A stretch of 55,629 nucleotides of DNA, taken from contig NAOQ01000030.1 in NCBI GenBank assembly GCA_002751075.1, forward strand, positions 20,220-75,848, in the 5' to 3' direction. The notes beneath the pieces were generated by a model, which was given only the letters and a program-made list of their open reading frames with translations, was not told the DNA's origin and did not search any database. Made by a program: the position numbers and the translations under genes. Source of the DNA: Ichthyophonus hoferi. Taxonomy: Eukaryota; Opisthokonta; Ichthyosporea; Ichthyophonida; Ichthyophonidae. This document shows, one piece after another, positions 23,601 to 35,650 of this stretch; positions within the stretch are counted from its first letter, which is position 1; each line of letters starts with the position of its first letter.

Positions 23601-26600
23601 CTTAGGCTTCTTCTCCTTGGTTTTCTCTTTGGGGGAGCCCCCCTTTCTACCCTTGACAGTGGCATCTACCCATCCTTCCATGGAGCTATGGGCCGGTACA
23701 TTCACGGTCGGGGCGGGGCCGGCACATTTCGGCCGTGCTCCGCCAACTGCAGCAGCGTAGTTCATACTGCAAGCAGACCGCGCCGGGCTGGTTGAGGGGT
23801 GTGGGCCCTCTCCCTGCATATCTTCACTCATGAAGCCCTCGTTCACTTTCACAGTGCCCGCTCCCATCTCTTTCGTTGCTATGGTTATTTCATTGGTATT
23901 GGCTACGGTTGCAACATTGGGGTTCGTTGCTATGGTGATAGCAGTGGTAGATGAATGGTCTGTATTTACTGGACAACTTGTCTCGGTAGTAGCGTCTTTG
24001 TTCTTTTCGGTAGCTATATATATATAAATATAGGATGTAATAATGTGAGAGGAATGAAAGAGTAGGTAGAGGACGGTGGGTTCAAGAAGGGAATATATAA
24101 TTATAACATACTAGCATACTGAGTAAAACATTAAACCACGTACAGCCCAAAAGGACATACATGGTGTGTTATAGTGTATGTTAAACTGTATAGTATGGTA
24201 ACTATGATAAATATGTAACGTATAGTATAGCCAGTAAAAAGAAGCTCTGACACATTCCAGAGGGAGGTTGAGAGAACATATGATGTGATAGCAGGAGAGA
24301 TGATTGATTACCTATGAATGATTGGGAGACTATCACCAGATCATTAGTAGGGGTAAGGTGTATACCTAAGGCGGTTGGTAGGAAGGACTCTGCGTCCTGC
24401 GTGTATAGGAGGTCATGTGTTGGGGTAGACCCGTGCGGAAGCCTTGCCACCTACATATATACACTTACATACCCACACAATAACTCTTATAGTAAAGGTA
24501 CAACTACACTTCAGTCACATTGACAAGCCACATACGCACAGTATACATATACCAGTACACAGTACAATCATAATCATATCTTCCATTTTCATGGCCATCC
24601 ATAATATCTATTCATTCACCAATACACGTTGGGCCATAAATCCAATCATCTCACACCGTGGATATTGCCACTAACACATACATCCATTCATCTTCCTAAG
24701 AGGCACATGCTTACATAACTATATATATAACCACCCTGCATATACATACATACATGTAAATCTTGGCTCTCTCTCTCTCCCTCTCTCTCTTTCCCCACGT
24801 ACAACCAGACCCACCCTAACACCACCATAGATATTTACCTCGGCATGATGCCAGTACTTGAGATCTGACTCCTTGTTAATAGAACAATTAATAGAGAGAA
24901 GTTGAGGGAGTGACGTGACCGTTTTACTTTGGAGGGTAGGCTGTAGGTAAGCTGGGTAAGATAAAGGCGGAAGAGTAGTACTGTATTCATAGCAACAGAA
25001 GAAAGGATAAACAGACCGCTTCCCCTACCAGAGCATATTACAACAGTCTAATGTGTACTGTGCGTCAAGGAGGAAAAGAGAATAGACCAACCAAAGAGAA
25101 GGGGTTGGGTGAAGAGTGGTAGAGAATGATTGGTTGATAGGCGGTAAGGTAGAGAGTGATGGCCAGAATATGATTGGATTGGCCGCGAGTGACTAGGTGA
25201 GTATGATTGGCTAAGAAAGGGAATATATTTATCTATGAATGACCATTGACCATACACCTCCCTCCCATCCCTCCTCCCTACCCCTACCCTACAGCATACA
25301 CCCTACAAGTACTTAAACATCCACTCGCCTGATAACTTTGACATCGTGTACACCAGACCTTGGCCCGGTCTTCTCTTAACAGGGACTCCTTGAGCAGGGT
25401 GGCAAAGGAAGGAGAGGAGGTAGTGGCTTGGTTAGGATATATCATATCCACCATGACGCTGTGGGTGTCTTGTACGGTCTCAGTCCCACACTGGCTACAA
25501 CGCGAGTGCATGATTTGCTCCATTCGGAAGAAATCAGGAAGGGAAGCATGATCTAGTATATAGTATAGTGGGGGAGCAGGGAGAGAAACAAGACAGATAG
25601 AGTAGAGGGGATGGGTGAGTGGGTATGATAGGACTGATAGGACTGATAGGACTGATAGGACGGTACTGGTACTCGACACACCCCAGGGGGTATATGGAAC
25701 AGTTTCCTCTTGATGTTATTTTTCAAAGTCTGGTTATCCTTGACCAATAATCCTTTGGTGTAGGACCATATACCGCCTTCTATTGAACAACTCAGTATAG
25801 CATTATCATAGTATAGCTACAGATAGTGCACATGAGAATGTAAGAGTGGTAGATAGAACCAGGGTGGCATTGCTACTAGATCTAGGCTATACCCTCAGGT
25901 CAATCCATAGGTGTCTTTTAACCCATATATGGTATTATTATGAATATTATAAGCTAATCATTGAAGTTTCCATATCTCAAAATCACTACTTTATTTAATA
26001 AGGTTTTATTTCAAAAAATAAAGCAGCACATTATTGGTGGGTGGAAATCTAGATTACAGGCTTGCAAATATTGCATAAAAATAGCCAATCATAATCGAAT
26101 CCTAGCTAATAGAAAAATGATACTCCGGATTGGTATGCACTTAAACCAATGTGAACGCATAACCATGATAAGCAACCAATAGGAAACTGGCCCAAAAATA
26201 AGTTGGCATCATCGGATTGGTATGCACTTAAACCAATGTGAACGCATAACCATGATAAGCAACCAATAGGAAACTGGCCCAAAAATAAGTTGGCATCATC
26301 CTAGCTCAGGTTACGATTCAAGTCTGACCAATCACAATGAAAAGAGGGGAGAGATAATGTCGAGGATAAAAATAGAAAAACTAGGTTAAAGTTAACCCGG
26401 GAGAGGATAGAGAAATTTATTGGAGGTTATAAACCCATCAGAAAATACTACCAGAGGGTAAGAGAGAGTCAGAGATAACATAAATAAAGGAAAAGATGGT
26501 ATGTTAATACTAATACAGGTAGCTGTAGGGAGAGGAGGGGGGAAGACAGATCAAGACACCCATGTTACTGCAGGTCCAGGGCATGCAAATATACATATGC

Positions 26601-29600
26601 AACAAAGAAAACACCACACACAACAAGAAACTACCTGGTTGGGCCGCCATTTCTTGCTGTACTTGTTGCAGTAGAAAACGGTTGAATTTCTGAATGAGTT
26701 GAGCATAGTTGGTATTGTCTTCCTCCCCTGTACCCCCCCCTCCAATTATCATGCAAGATCTAAGCCAGAACCCGGGCTGTGAATATATATATAACAAAGA
26801 CTACACAGGATAATACAGGGGATCGCTAGGCTGGCAGACAGGCTGGGCATCCATGGCCATTCCAACACATTATGTAAAGTATACCAGAGAAATACTTAAT
26901 ACCAATCACAAAGGCAAAACAATTATGCCAAAGGGCCATTGGGCCCATAATGAACCAATAGGCACGCGTATGCACAACCATTTTAAATGAGTAAAGATTG
27001 TAGCAATTGTTTAATTAAATACCATAATAAACTAGCCAATAGGCGCATAAGAAATTAGGCAAAAGAGGCAATTGGTGGAGGGAAAGGGAACAGCAAGAAG
27101 ATATGCCAATCAAATCAACGAATAATATTGTATTATATCAGATAATACAAAATAACAACTTAAAATAATGTTAGGTGCAATAGATAGATGGATAGATAGA
27201 GAAAGAGAGATAGGTAGAGAGAGGGATATATATATATATACGTAGCATTGCCACAGAGGGAGTAGGTCTACCTGATAGTAAGAGACCCAGGGCACTGGCC
27301 TGAGACATAGTACTAAAGGCCCGTATGAAGTTGCTGGCCTGACAATTCTCACCATTGGCTACTGTATATGTCAGCCACGTTAGTATACTACCCTACCCAC
27401 CCCTGTTGCTCCTCCCTTCCTTTCCTCGATCTATCTATAATTCCCTTTCAATATTCCTAACTACACGCGCCCCGATACACTAGCTTTATCTTCTGGTTGG
27501 TCATTATGCATTTAAATGTATGCGAGAATTTAAGTAGGAATCAATCAATTATATCTACTGACACAAGACTATTTCTTCCCAAGTAGGTAAGTATATACAA
27601 ATATAGAAAGATAGTATGACCCTACACTATGCCTAGACACAATGATTCTAATATGGCCCAGGGGTTGGTTGTCACTTAATGGCCCGCATTTACTAGTGGA
27701 GTAAATTTAGTTATAGTATTGATGGCATATATTCGACAGATATCTAGTGGTTACCCGGGCCTAGTTACCATAGAGCATCATATACACCTCATATGAGTGT
27801 GTATGTATGCATGCATGTATGTATGTATGTATGTATGTATGTATGTATGCATGTATGTATGTATGTATGTATGTATGTGTGTATGTATATATGTATGTAT
27901 GTATGTATGTATTTATGTAAATATGTATGTAGGTATGTATGTATGTATGTATGTATGTATGTATGTGTGATGTACGTATGATGTATGTATGTATGTATGT
28001 ATGTATGTACGTATGTGCTATGTCGACGCAGGGCACTGCAGGCTAGCATGTGACCTCTATGCACTGATTAGGCCTCCTATAAAAAGCTATAATAGCATTC
28101 TCTACCTGTGCTATATCTAACAAGCTCCATGTCTTCACTCTGATTGTATTCATACTCTAGGGAAGATGGTATCTTATAACACATGACCCAACCTCGGTCT
28201 AGAACATAGACTATTTCATTGACAATTAGGTGAGCATGCAGACTACATGTGGTTTTTTATAAAAATACGGTAATAATGATTAGCCAGTAAAGGCCAAGAG
28301 AAGAGATAGGAAGTCACATGAGGCTATAGATTAATAGCAAATAACTTACAGTCTAACATGTGGAAGAGAAAGCTAAGCTCGCAGGAGAGACAGAACTCCA
28401 CCTCACACACATGGCCGAGAATATAGTCTCTGAATGGGCCAAGGAAGTGCAATGCCTAGAAAATATAGGGTATAGTCAGCAATAATGCCTATCCTCCTTT
28501 ATATATCTCTCTCCTTCGCTACGCTTGGTCTCTTGTCGTTCTTTCTTTAGTCTTTCTCTTCTCAGGACTAGGCTACCTTATGTATTAGAGGTAGGTGACA
28601 CATGGTAATATACCTCTAGACATATAGAAACATAAATGCATACACACAGCTAGGCAAGCCATACTATACACCATAGACCCTTAGCCCCATTCCCCCCTCA
28701 GCCACACACACCACGTACTTGTAATACAGCATTACAGTAAGCGTTAGGAACATGTGGTTCTAGACTACCAAACTGTGTCCGATTGTACTTCGCAAAGTCA
28801 AAGTCCTCCAGACCCAGACGAGAGTATTTGATCTCCTTCTTGTGGAACAAGCTAGGCACTGTACATTGTCCCCAGGCCCATACAGAGACATTTAAGGATT
28901 GGTAGGGTGGTCGTTTGATCATCATCAACCCAAGAGGGGCCAAGGTAAGAGAAGTGAGACATAGACACAGAGATACATGAGATACAAGACAGTCTACGTG
29001 AAGTAGTATTATACATGGTGTATAATGGCCAGCCTACCACAGAATCGTACAATGACAAGAAAGGAATGGGGGAGAAGATAGCGCCGATAATGACAGAGGC
29101 ACTATGTGTTGCTTTACAATGAGATGGGGTTGGTAATTAAGAGTCTAATGAATTATAGAATAGCACGACTTTCTCTTAGGAAGAGAGGGGAGGAAGAGAG
29201 AGAATAAGAAGAGAAAGTACCAGCATCTGGAAAGCGAGGATCTGATTCGTCCATCTCTGAGGTCGCATGTTTTTGCTGACGTCGCAACCTATTCATAGGG
29301 GTGAATTCAACCTAAGAGAAAGAGAACAGGTCATTATCATAGGCAAGAGCTCCCCTCTGTATACCCTCTACACCCTATATACCCTATACATCCTATATGC
29401 CCTATATGCCCTATATGCCCTATAGGGGTGGGTCCGAAGTGGGATGTGCACAGGTGATGGGGTACCACCAGTCAGAATACAATACAATGTATAGGAATAA
29501 CAATGGGTGATGATGGTAAGAACTGTGGCCCTGTGCTAGCAGCCACACAAGTTCTCTTTGCAGTAACCACACTATCCAATCAATGGTTGACAAAACCACT

Positions 29601-32600
29601 GCAACATTTCTTACACTTATCACAATCGCAAAATAGAGCCATCACAGGAAGACCCAATAGAATACGGAAGCATTGAAAAGTAATAGTTATGATTGGTGGA
29701 TATGAGCACTACCTACCTGATTTCTCAGCCGGGTGCCCGGATTGGGGGCATACCCTACAAAGTCATTGATCTGTCAGAGAGGGAGAGGGATGAGTGTGAG
29801 AGAAAGGAGACAGTCTCCCAGTCCCAATGACAACCATGGCTAGACTATCATGCTATTGCTATCCTGGCCATGATTTATAACCCTACAATCTGGTCTTCGA
29901 TATAGAAAGGGGCGCAACATGCATTAGTAGATTCAAAAATATAAAATGTGTTATGCAAGCCTTGTCCTCTGCCCTTCTGTCTTTCCAAAGATTAACTACT
30001 ACAACTGCCCTGTAGAGGATAGCGTATAGTACGGGGTGGGACAATTAACATACATGTCGGCTATAATAGTCTAGCTACTAGAACAATACAGCAGAGGGCA
30101 TATTAATTACCGAACAAAACAAGAGGGCGGATAAAAAGAAAAACAATATCACGCAGCCAACCATCATAGAGGGAAGGGAGAGAGAATGGAGAGAGAACAG
30201 CAGTCAGGATAACTATAGGAGAGAAAGAGAGACAGAGAATGTAGGTGGGCCCCAAGCAGGCTTGAGAACATGCCATAGGAATATGTAACAGACAAAGAAA
30301 GATAGTGCATCATTATGAGAGAAGCAGATCCTCTCTACCTTCATGTTATCTTGTATCTCTGCGGAGATGGCCTGGGGGGGTCGACTGTACGGTGCGGTGA
30401 ATGCCTTAGGCATGAAGGAGAGCGGGTGCTGTGGAATGGTCATTTACAGTTAGACAATAGCATAACTATCCTAGAGTATTCCCCTTTAACCACTGGGTTA
30501 GTATCATATATCATATGGACAGGTGGGTCAGCTTAGGGAGAGGTGGTTATGGTTCGGTCATTTTAAGCGCTACTCATAGCCTATAGACAGAGACAGTTAT
30601 TGTTTGCTAAGGATTTCAACTATAAACTACTGCAACACCAACCAAATACCATCAATCCCACAGACCAGACCACTCATAGACACGGCCCATATGAATATAT
30701 ACATAAGGAATAGAATAGCACCTAGGAAAGCAAAGGACGACTAATGACCAATCCTATATATATATGTGCTGGGTGTACGTACATAACAGGGAAACAGCCC
30801 AGTCAAGCAAAGAGCAAGACTAAGAACACCACTGACCATTAACATGGCAATAATAATAATATAATAATAACAATAACAACCAAAACATGAAAAAGGAAGA
30901 GACAGTCCCCCCAACCCAGGCCTAAGTGTCTCCGTGGCTCGGCTGTTAGGATACACACCTCATCAAGGTAGGGCGGCAGGATGGAGGTCAGAGGGGTCGT
31001 GTAGTCGTCGATGTCAATGCTCACAGGCGTGCTTATTGGGTCTGCCATCACTAGCTGTGGGGAGAGCCAATAGAGGTGGACTGTTTATACAAATAACCAA
31101 TAATAATGATAGGAATAAAACCAAGATAATATTAATAGTAATTTACATCACGTTTAGAAACCAGAGATATATTATGATTGGGTGTAGTAATGGGCAAACA
31201 AAATCCACCTTTTTTCTATTTAGATTTACATGCAAAAGCCAATTACAATCGTTTAAAGTCAAATTAGATCCGTGACAACTATATATTGTTGTATATTTTT
31301 ATAAATGGAGGCCTCCGCGATGTCCCACCAGAAACACAATACCAACCAAGTACGGCAGTTACAATAGGCCACCAAAATGACCATAGCAAACCTATCAGCC
31401 TAGATACATACCTCTCGAGATTCTAAGTTCACATTGGCATTCTCAGTGGTGGCCCAGTGGTGTAATACACCTCTACTGTCCCCAAACACCATAATATCCC
31501 CTGCACTGCAAACATCAAAGGAGGTAACAAGGCTTCCATCCATATCTACTGGGTAGCTATACATGCCCCCTACTGTGGTCTCTGTTAAACCAATAAGGGA
31601 TATACATTAGGAAGGGGATGGCCCAGCGATTGTTCAAATAAGTATTCCTATTATAGAGTACAGGGCATTGGCTAATATGTCCTGCTATTTGCACCAGGAA
31701 ATAATAATATTATATATATATACTTAACTCGGTCTCCATACCCTCTAGCGACATGCACGCAACATAACATCAACCTACTCTGTGTATCCATAATCTGAAA
31801 CTGTCCTGCCTGTGACACCACTCCTAGGTGACCTGAGTTGTTTGGCAGGAATTTTAACAGGGCAGGCCCAGGAGCAAACTATAAATAATGGCCTGTCAAT
31901 ATTAAGTGGTCTGATTCTCCTTCTCATTGGTTTGTTATCATGAGCACAACATGGTGAGACAACCAATACAGACCCATAATTATTAAGCTATACTATCTAT
32001 TTCTGGGTAAAATCCATAACCAATGTTTTGATCTAGTTGATAATGTATAGTAGAAGGGATGGGAAAAAACAAAAGACAGGATGAGAAGGAGAATAGCTAT
32101 GATATGGTAGGATAGTATAGGGTATGAGGCCATGGGGGCAGTTAGAACAAGGGACGAGAAAGCACAGAGGGCTGATAAGCCACTGGCTCTGATATAAGGA
32201 TATAAGATAATAGATATCAATTATGAAATCAACAGGCAGGACATTCACCCACCTGCAGTAAGGACACTACCCGTAAGGTCCGTATATCATACACCTTGAC
32301 ATAGGCATCTACCACATACTGGCCACACCTGAGTGGAGAGGGAGTATGGAAGGTCAGATAGACCGGGTGATAGTTACTACATAAACACAAATATATACAT
32401 ACACACACACAGCCATACCCCACCACTACTGCCATAGTCAAAGCATTATATGATAACATCACACAAGCTGCATTATAAAGCTTTTCCCTTTCCCCAGGGT
32501 TATCTACCGGTTAGAAAAGCCACAGGTGGCCAGCAGGTAACCACTAGTGTCCATGTCGGAGATAGTACAACTATGTGCATCTAGAGTCTGTTGGGTCTGG

Positions 32601-35600
32601 AGAGTGTTGGGGTCCCGCAATACCACCTACACATCATAGGGTAGAAAGGGAGACTGTTACTATACAGCTTCCTCCCTCTCTTCCTATTAACCCTGCAGCA
32701 CACCCTCTTTCTATACATCTTAAAGTGGTCTATATCATTCTTTAGGCCTTCGCCTGACATGCACGGAAACCCTAGCTATAACTTATATTCTTATTATTTT
32801 ATTGATGCCATCTTATTTATCATATTAGTACAATATAAGAGGCACATTCCTCATTATTGGTATCATCCAATCACATGGCTGTTACTACCCTTACCTCTGC
32901 TTTAAAAAGATAGAGAAACCATGTAACCAATCAACCAGTTGAAAGAGAAGGAGGAAAAGAGAAAAAGCAGGCATATATATACAAGAATAAGATACATAAA
33001 TCTCTATGTTACTCGGTGCGTTATCCCAGCTACAACGTACACTATTCCACCACATCTTCTTTCTACTCCCTGATCCATCTATAACCTACCTGACCATTCG
33101 TATATCCACAACATAACATGGCACTATTCTTCATCACTGCCACTCCTTGCTTCACAGGCACCTGCAGCAAGGGGAAAGTGGTTGGCTAAGGGGCGCTGGT
33201 CATACATGTACCTATGGCTATGATATAATAATGTAAGACAGGTATATAGAGAGCAGTTTACCAGCTATTCCTGAGAGATGGAAAAAGAGATGGAGATCAA
33301 AAAAAAAAAAAAAAATGAGTACAAAGAATGAGAAAAAGAGAGGCTATTAATAGGCCAGGGCGCAGGGCCTAATCACCTCTCTGATCAATCGGCCCCTGGC
33401 TATATCAGCGATCATGATAGACTCCTGCAGACCGGCCACAAAGAAGGAGGCCCTATTAGGCTGGGCCTGGGCCATGCACTGAAGATCTGGTACACTGCCT
33501 GGCCTATATCCCCATCTCAGTGCCCACTCATATGCCTTTATGGTGCCGGTCAACCATACACTCTATGGCTATCTCTTATACTTCCACACACCTTACCTAG
33601 TGCATCGTACTCCCTCCCATATCATATAGACCTCCATATATTGATGGAGAATCATCCGTTAACCAAAATGAATACCCTTGTATGTATAACAGCCGGCAAA
33701 CATGCAAGTACATGTAAGAACTGATAAAAATATCACCCTTAAACACAAAAACATCTACCTACCGTCAATACATTCTATTAGTAAAAACCTACCTATCCCA
33801 TACATGTACACAACAGAACTAATCATAATCACAGCATTAGTATTAGAGGTTATAAGGTTATAAGAAAGAGACTGACCGGAAAGTAGAGCGATGAACACCC
33901 TCTCTAGATATGAAATTGAGCTGATCTGGAGCCAATGAAACCACTCCCCCATCCACTACAATCACCTGCCGTACCTCACCAGTATGGGCCTAAGAGAGAG
34001 GGAGGAGTAGGATGAGAACAAAGGATGTGACATCACGCTTGAAGGCATGGCTTTAATAGCGGTATATATAAAAGAAAAGAGGAAAAAGACTAGTTTACAA
34101 ATACCAATACTCACTGGACCATATACCCCCCCATCCTATTGGTCTGTCTATTTATAGCCCTGTTGAATTTACTCTGCTCGCAGGTTGGTGAGGTTCACAG
34201 CTTTTAAAGAGAAAATAAAGGATGGTGTAAAGGTGTTCTATTGAATATATGTATATACAGGTGTGTGGGCAAGTGGATACATGATCATGATTGATGGTAT
34301 AGTCATGCACAGAAAGGCCAAAAGATATAAACCTATCTGANNNNNNNNNNNNNNNNNNNNNNNNNNNNNNNNNNNNNNNNNNNNNNNNNNNNNNNNNNNN
34401 NNNNNNNNNNNNNNNNNNNNNNNNNNNNNNNNNNNNNNNNNNNNNNNNNNNNNNNNNNNNNNNNNNNNNNNNNNNNNNNNNNNNNNNNNNNNNNNNNNNN
34501 NNNNNNNNNNNNNNNNNNNNNNNNNNNNNNNNNNNNNNNNNNNNNNNNNNNNNNNNNNNNNNNNNNNNNNNNNNNNNNNNNNNNNNNNNNNNNNNNNNNN
34601 NNNNNNNNNNNNNNNNNNNNNNNNNNNNNNNNNNNNNNNNNNNNNNNNNNNNNNNNNNNNNNNNNNNNNNNNNNNNNNNNNNNNNNNNNNNNTCTGTCTA
34701 TTATAGCCCTGTTGAATTTACTCTGCTGCAGGTTGGTGAGGTTCACAGCTTTAAAGAGAAAATAAGGATGGTGTAAAGGTGTTCTATTGAATATATGTAT
34801 ATACAGGTGTGTGGGCAAGTGGATACATGATCATGATTGATGGTATAGTCATGCACAGAAAGGCCAAAAGATATAAACCTATGTCACCAACCTGAAAAGA
34901 GGTGTATCTCTCCAACGTATTTCCATGATAGGAAGCTACCAAGCCCTGTAATTACACAGGTGAGGGAAATCTCTAATCAATAACAATCCCAGTACACACC
35001 ATTCCCATTAAATACTACGGCTACTCCCTCCCCTACCTTCACAGCGACATGACAGATGACCTTAGTATACATATTACTATGAATATACACAAAGGTATAC
35101 ATACCTTCCTGTCTAAAAATACACTATAACCTTACCAACTTCACATACATTCCTTTCCTCTATCACCGTTTTATTTCCCCAATCAACCTTTACCAAAACA
35201 AAAACACCTGATCCTAATACACAACATATATAGGTATACTCAAGTAGATGAACGTAAACCAGAACTATGACCACACAATTCAACACACCTACACATGATT
35301 TTCCACAAGCAATTCTATATAAATAAAAGTCCGATTCGTACAAAGTACAAAGTCGACTTAATGCTTTCTTTCTTCTGTGTTGTGTCAACAAACAGGTTGA
35401 AACAACACAGAAGAGGAAAAAATTACAGTAAAGGAAAAAAGGCAGGTGTGGCAGTGAAGTATAGACAGACGAGTCAGACAAAAAAATATGAATAATACTA
35501 GTGGGTAAGGTAGAAATTAAAGTGTCTTACGCTTTGACTCCCAGTCCATAGAAGTTCAGAAAAGGGATCAAAGGACACATAGTTGGTGGCCCAGCTTCGA

Positions 35601-35650
35601 CCTAACCGCTCGGCTACAGTCTGAACCTGGAACCATCCGGTATTCGCCAT
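18920..35650 (-). CDS. PAN2: PAN2, catalytic subunit of the PAN2-PAN3 poly(A) nuclease (30 exons, complete)
   Basis: PAN2 with PAN3 shortens mRNA poly(A) tails in the cytoplasm. Exons: 35650-35531, 34945-34892, 33989-33877, 33503-33377, 33161-33090, 32626-32508, 32328-32253, 31878-31779, 31581-31412, 31054-30959, 30428-30339, 29770-29717, 29311-29221, 28858-28719, 28455-28350, 27361-27272, 26727-26635, 25552-25329, 24940-24839, 24450-24312, 24013-23569, 23378-23272, 22791-22667, 22236-22135, 21701-21589, 20844-20745, 20391-20281, 19808-19701, 19420-19274, 19024-18920. All phases agree, giving 1212 residues. The order is WD40 (about 1-317), PAN3-binding linker, inactive ubiquitin-hydrolase-like domain (from about 428: [26 protein letters not shown] with Ala at the usual Cys; zinc cysteines 589, 592, 638 and 641), and DEDDh exonuclease (D1008, E1010, D1117, H1164, D1169). 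Intron 18 has a GC donor (CAG|GCGAGT). Residues 726-874 include a family-atypical insertion. Confidence 0.95.
20564..20713. repeat. Duplicated ~75-base unit with GTAT microsatellite (PAN2 intron)
   Basis: GTAAGACGCCAGGAAAAAGG starts at 20564 and again at 20639, each copy followed by a TATGTATG run. It looks like slippage or unequal exchange mediated by the microsatellite. It lies in the intron between the PAN2 exons ending at 20844 and starting at 20391 and does not touch either. Confidence 0.85.
20873..20995. repeat. TATAGTATAA-type simple repeat
   Basis: An imperfect array of TATAGTATAATATAACA-like units lies in the PAN2 intron between the exons at 21589 and 20844. Confidence 0.8.
25621..25664. 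repeat. GATAGGACT 10-base tandem repeat
   Basis: Four near-exact GGACTGATA units lie just upstream of PAN2 exon 18 on the coding strand, within the intron. Confidence 0.85.
26126..26299. repeat. Exact-looking 87-base tandem duplication (PAN2 intron 17)
   Basis: CGGATTGGTATGCACTTAAA starts at 26126 and at 26213, and the two 87-base units read the same throughout. The lack of visible differences suggests a very recent duplication or an assembly or read artefact. It is purely intronic. Confidence 0.85.
27797..28018. repeat. (ATGT)n microsatellite, ~220 bases
   Basis: An almost uninterrupted ATGT/ACAT tetranucleotide array, with a few GCATG and ATATG variants, lies in a PAN2 intron. Long frames of alternating His/Thr/Tyr or Val/Cys/Met here are microsatellite shadows. 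Confidence 0.95.
29362..29425. repeat. CCCTATATG 10-base tandem repeat
   Basis: An array of CCCTATATGC/CCCTATATAC units lies in the PAN2 intron between the exons at 29717 and 29311. Confidence 0.85.
34115..34883. other. Assembly gap with the same ~190-base sequence on both flanks (PAN2 intron 2)
   Basis: Positions 34152-34338 and 34693-34883 carry the same sequence around N at 34341-34692. They differ only by single-base length changes (for example TCTGCTCGCAGG against TCTGCTGCAGG). These look like read errors or unmerged haplotypes. A reading frame in this sequence resembles an exon at first sight, but the PAN2 protein aligns across it without it. Confidence 0.85.

Noticed and set aside
27761-28064. 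Overlapping open frames of His/Thr/Tyr and Val/Cys/Met repeats
   Set aside because: They are translations of the (ATGT)n microsatellite within a PAN2 intron.
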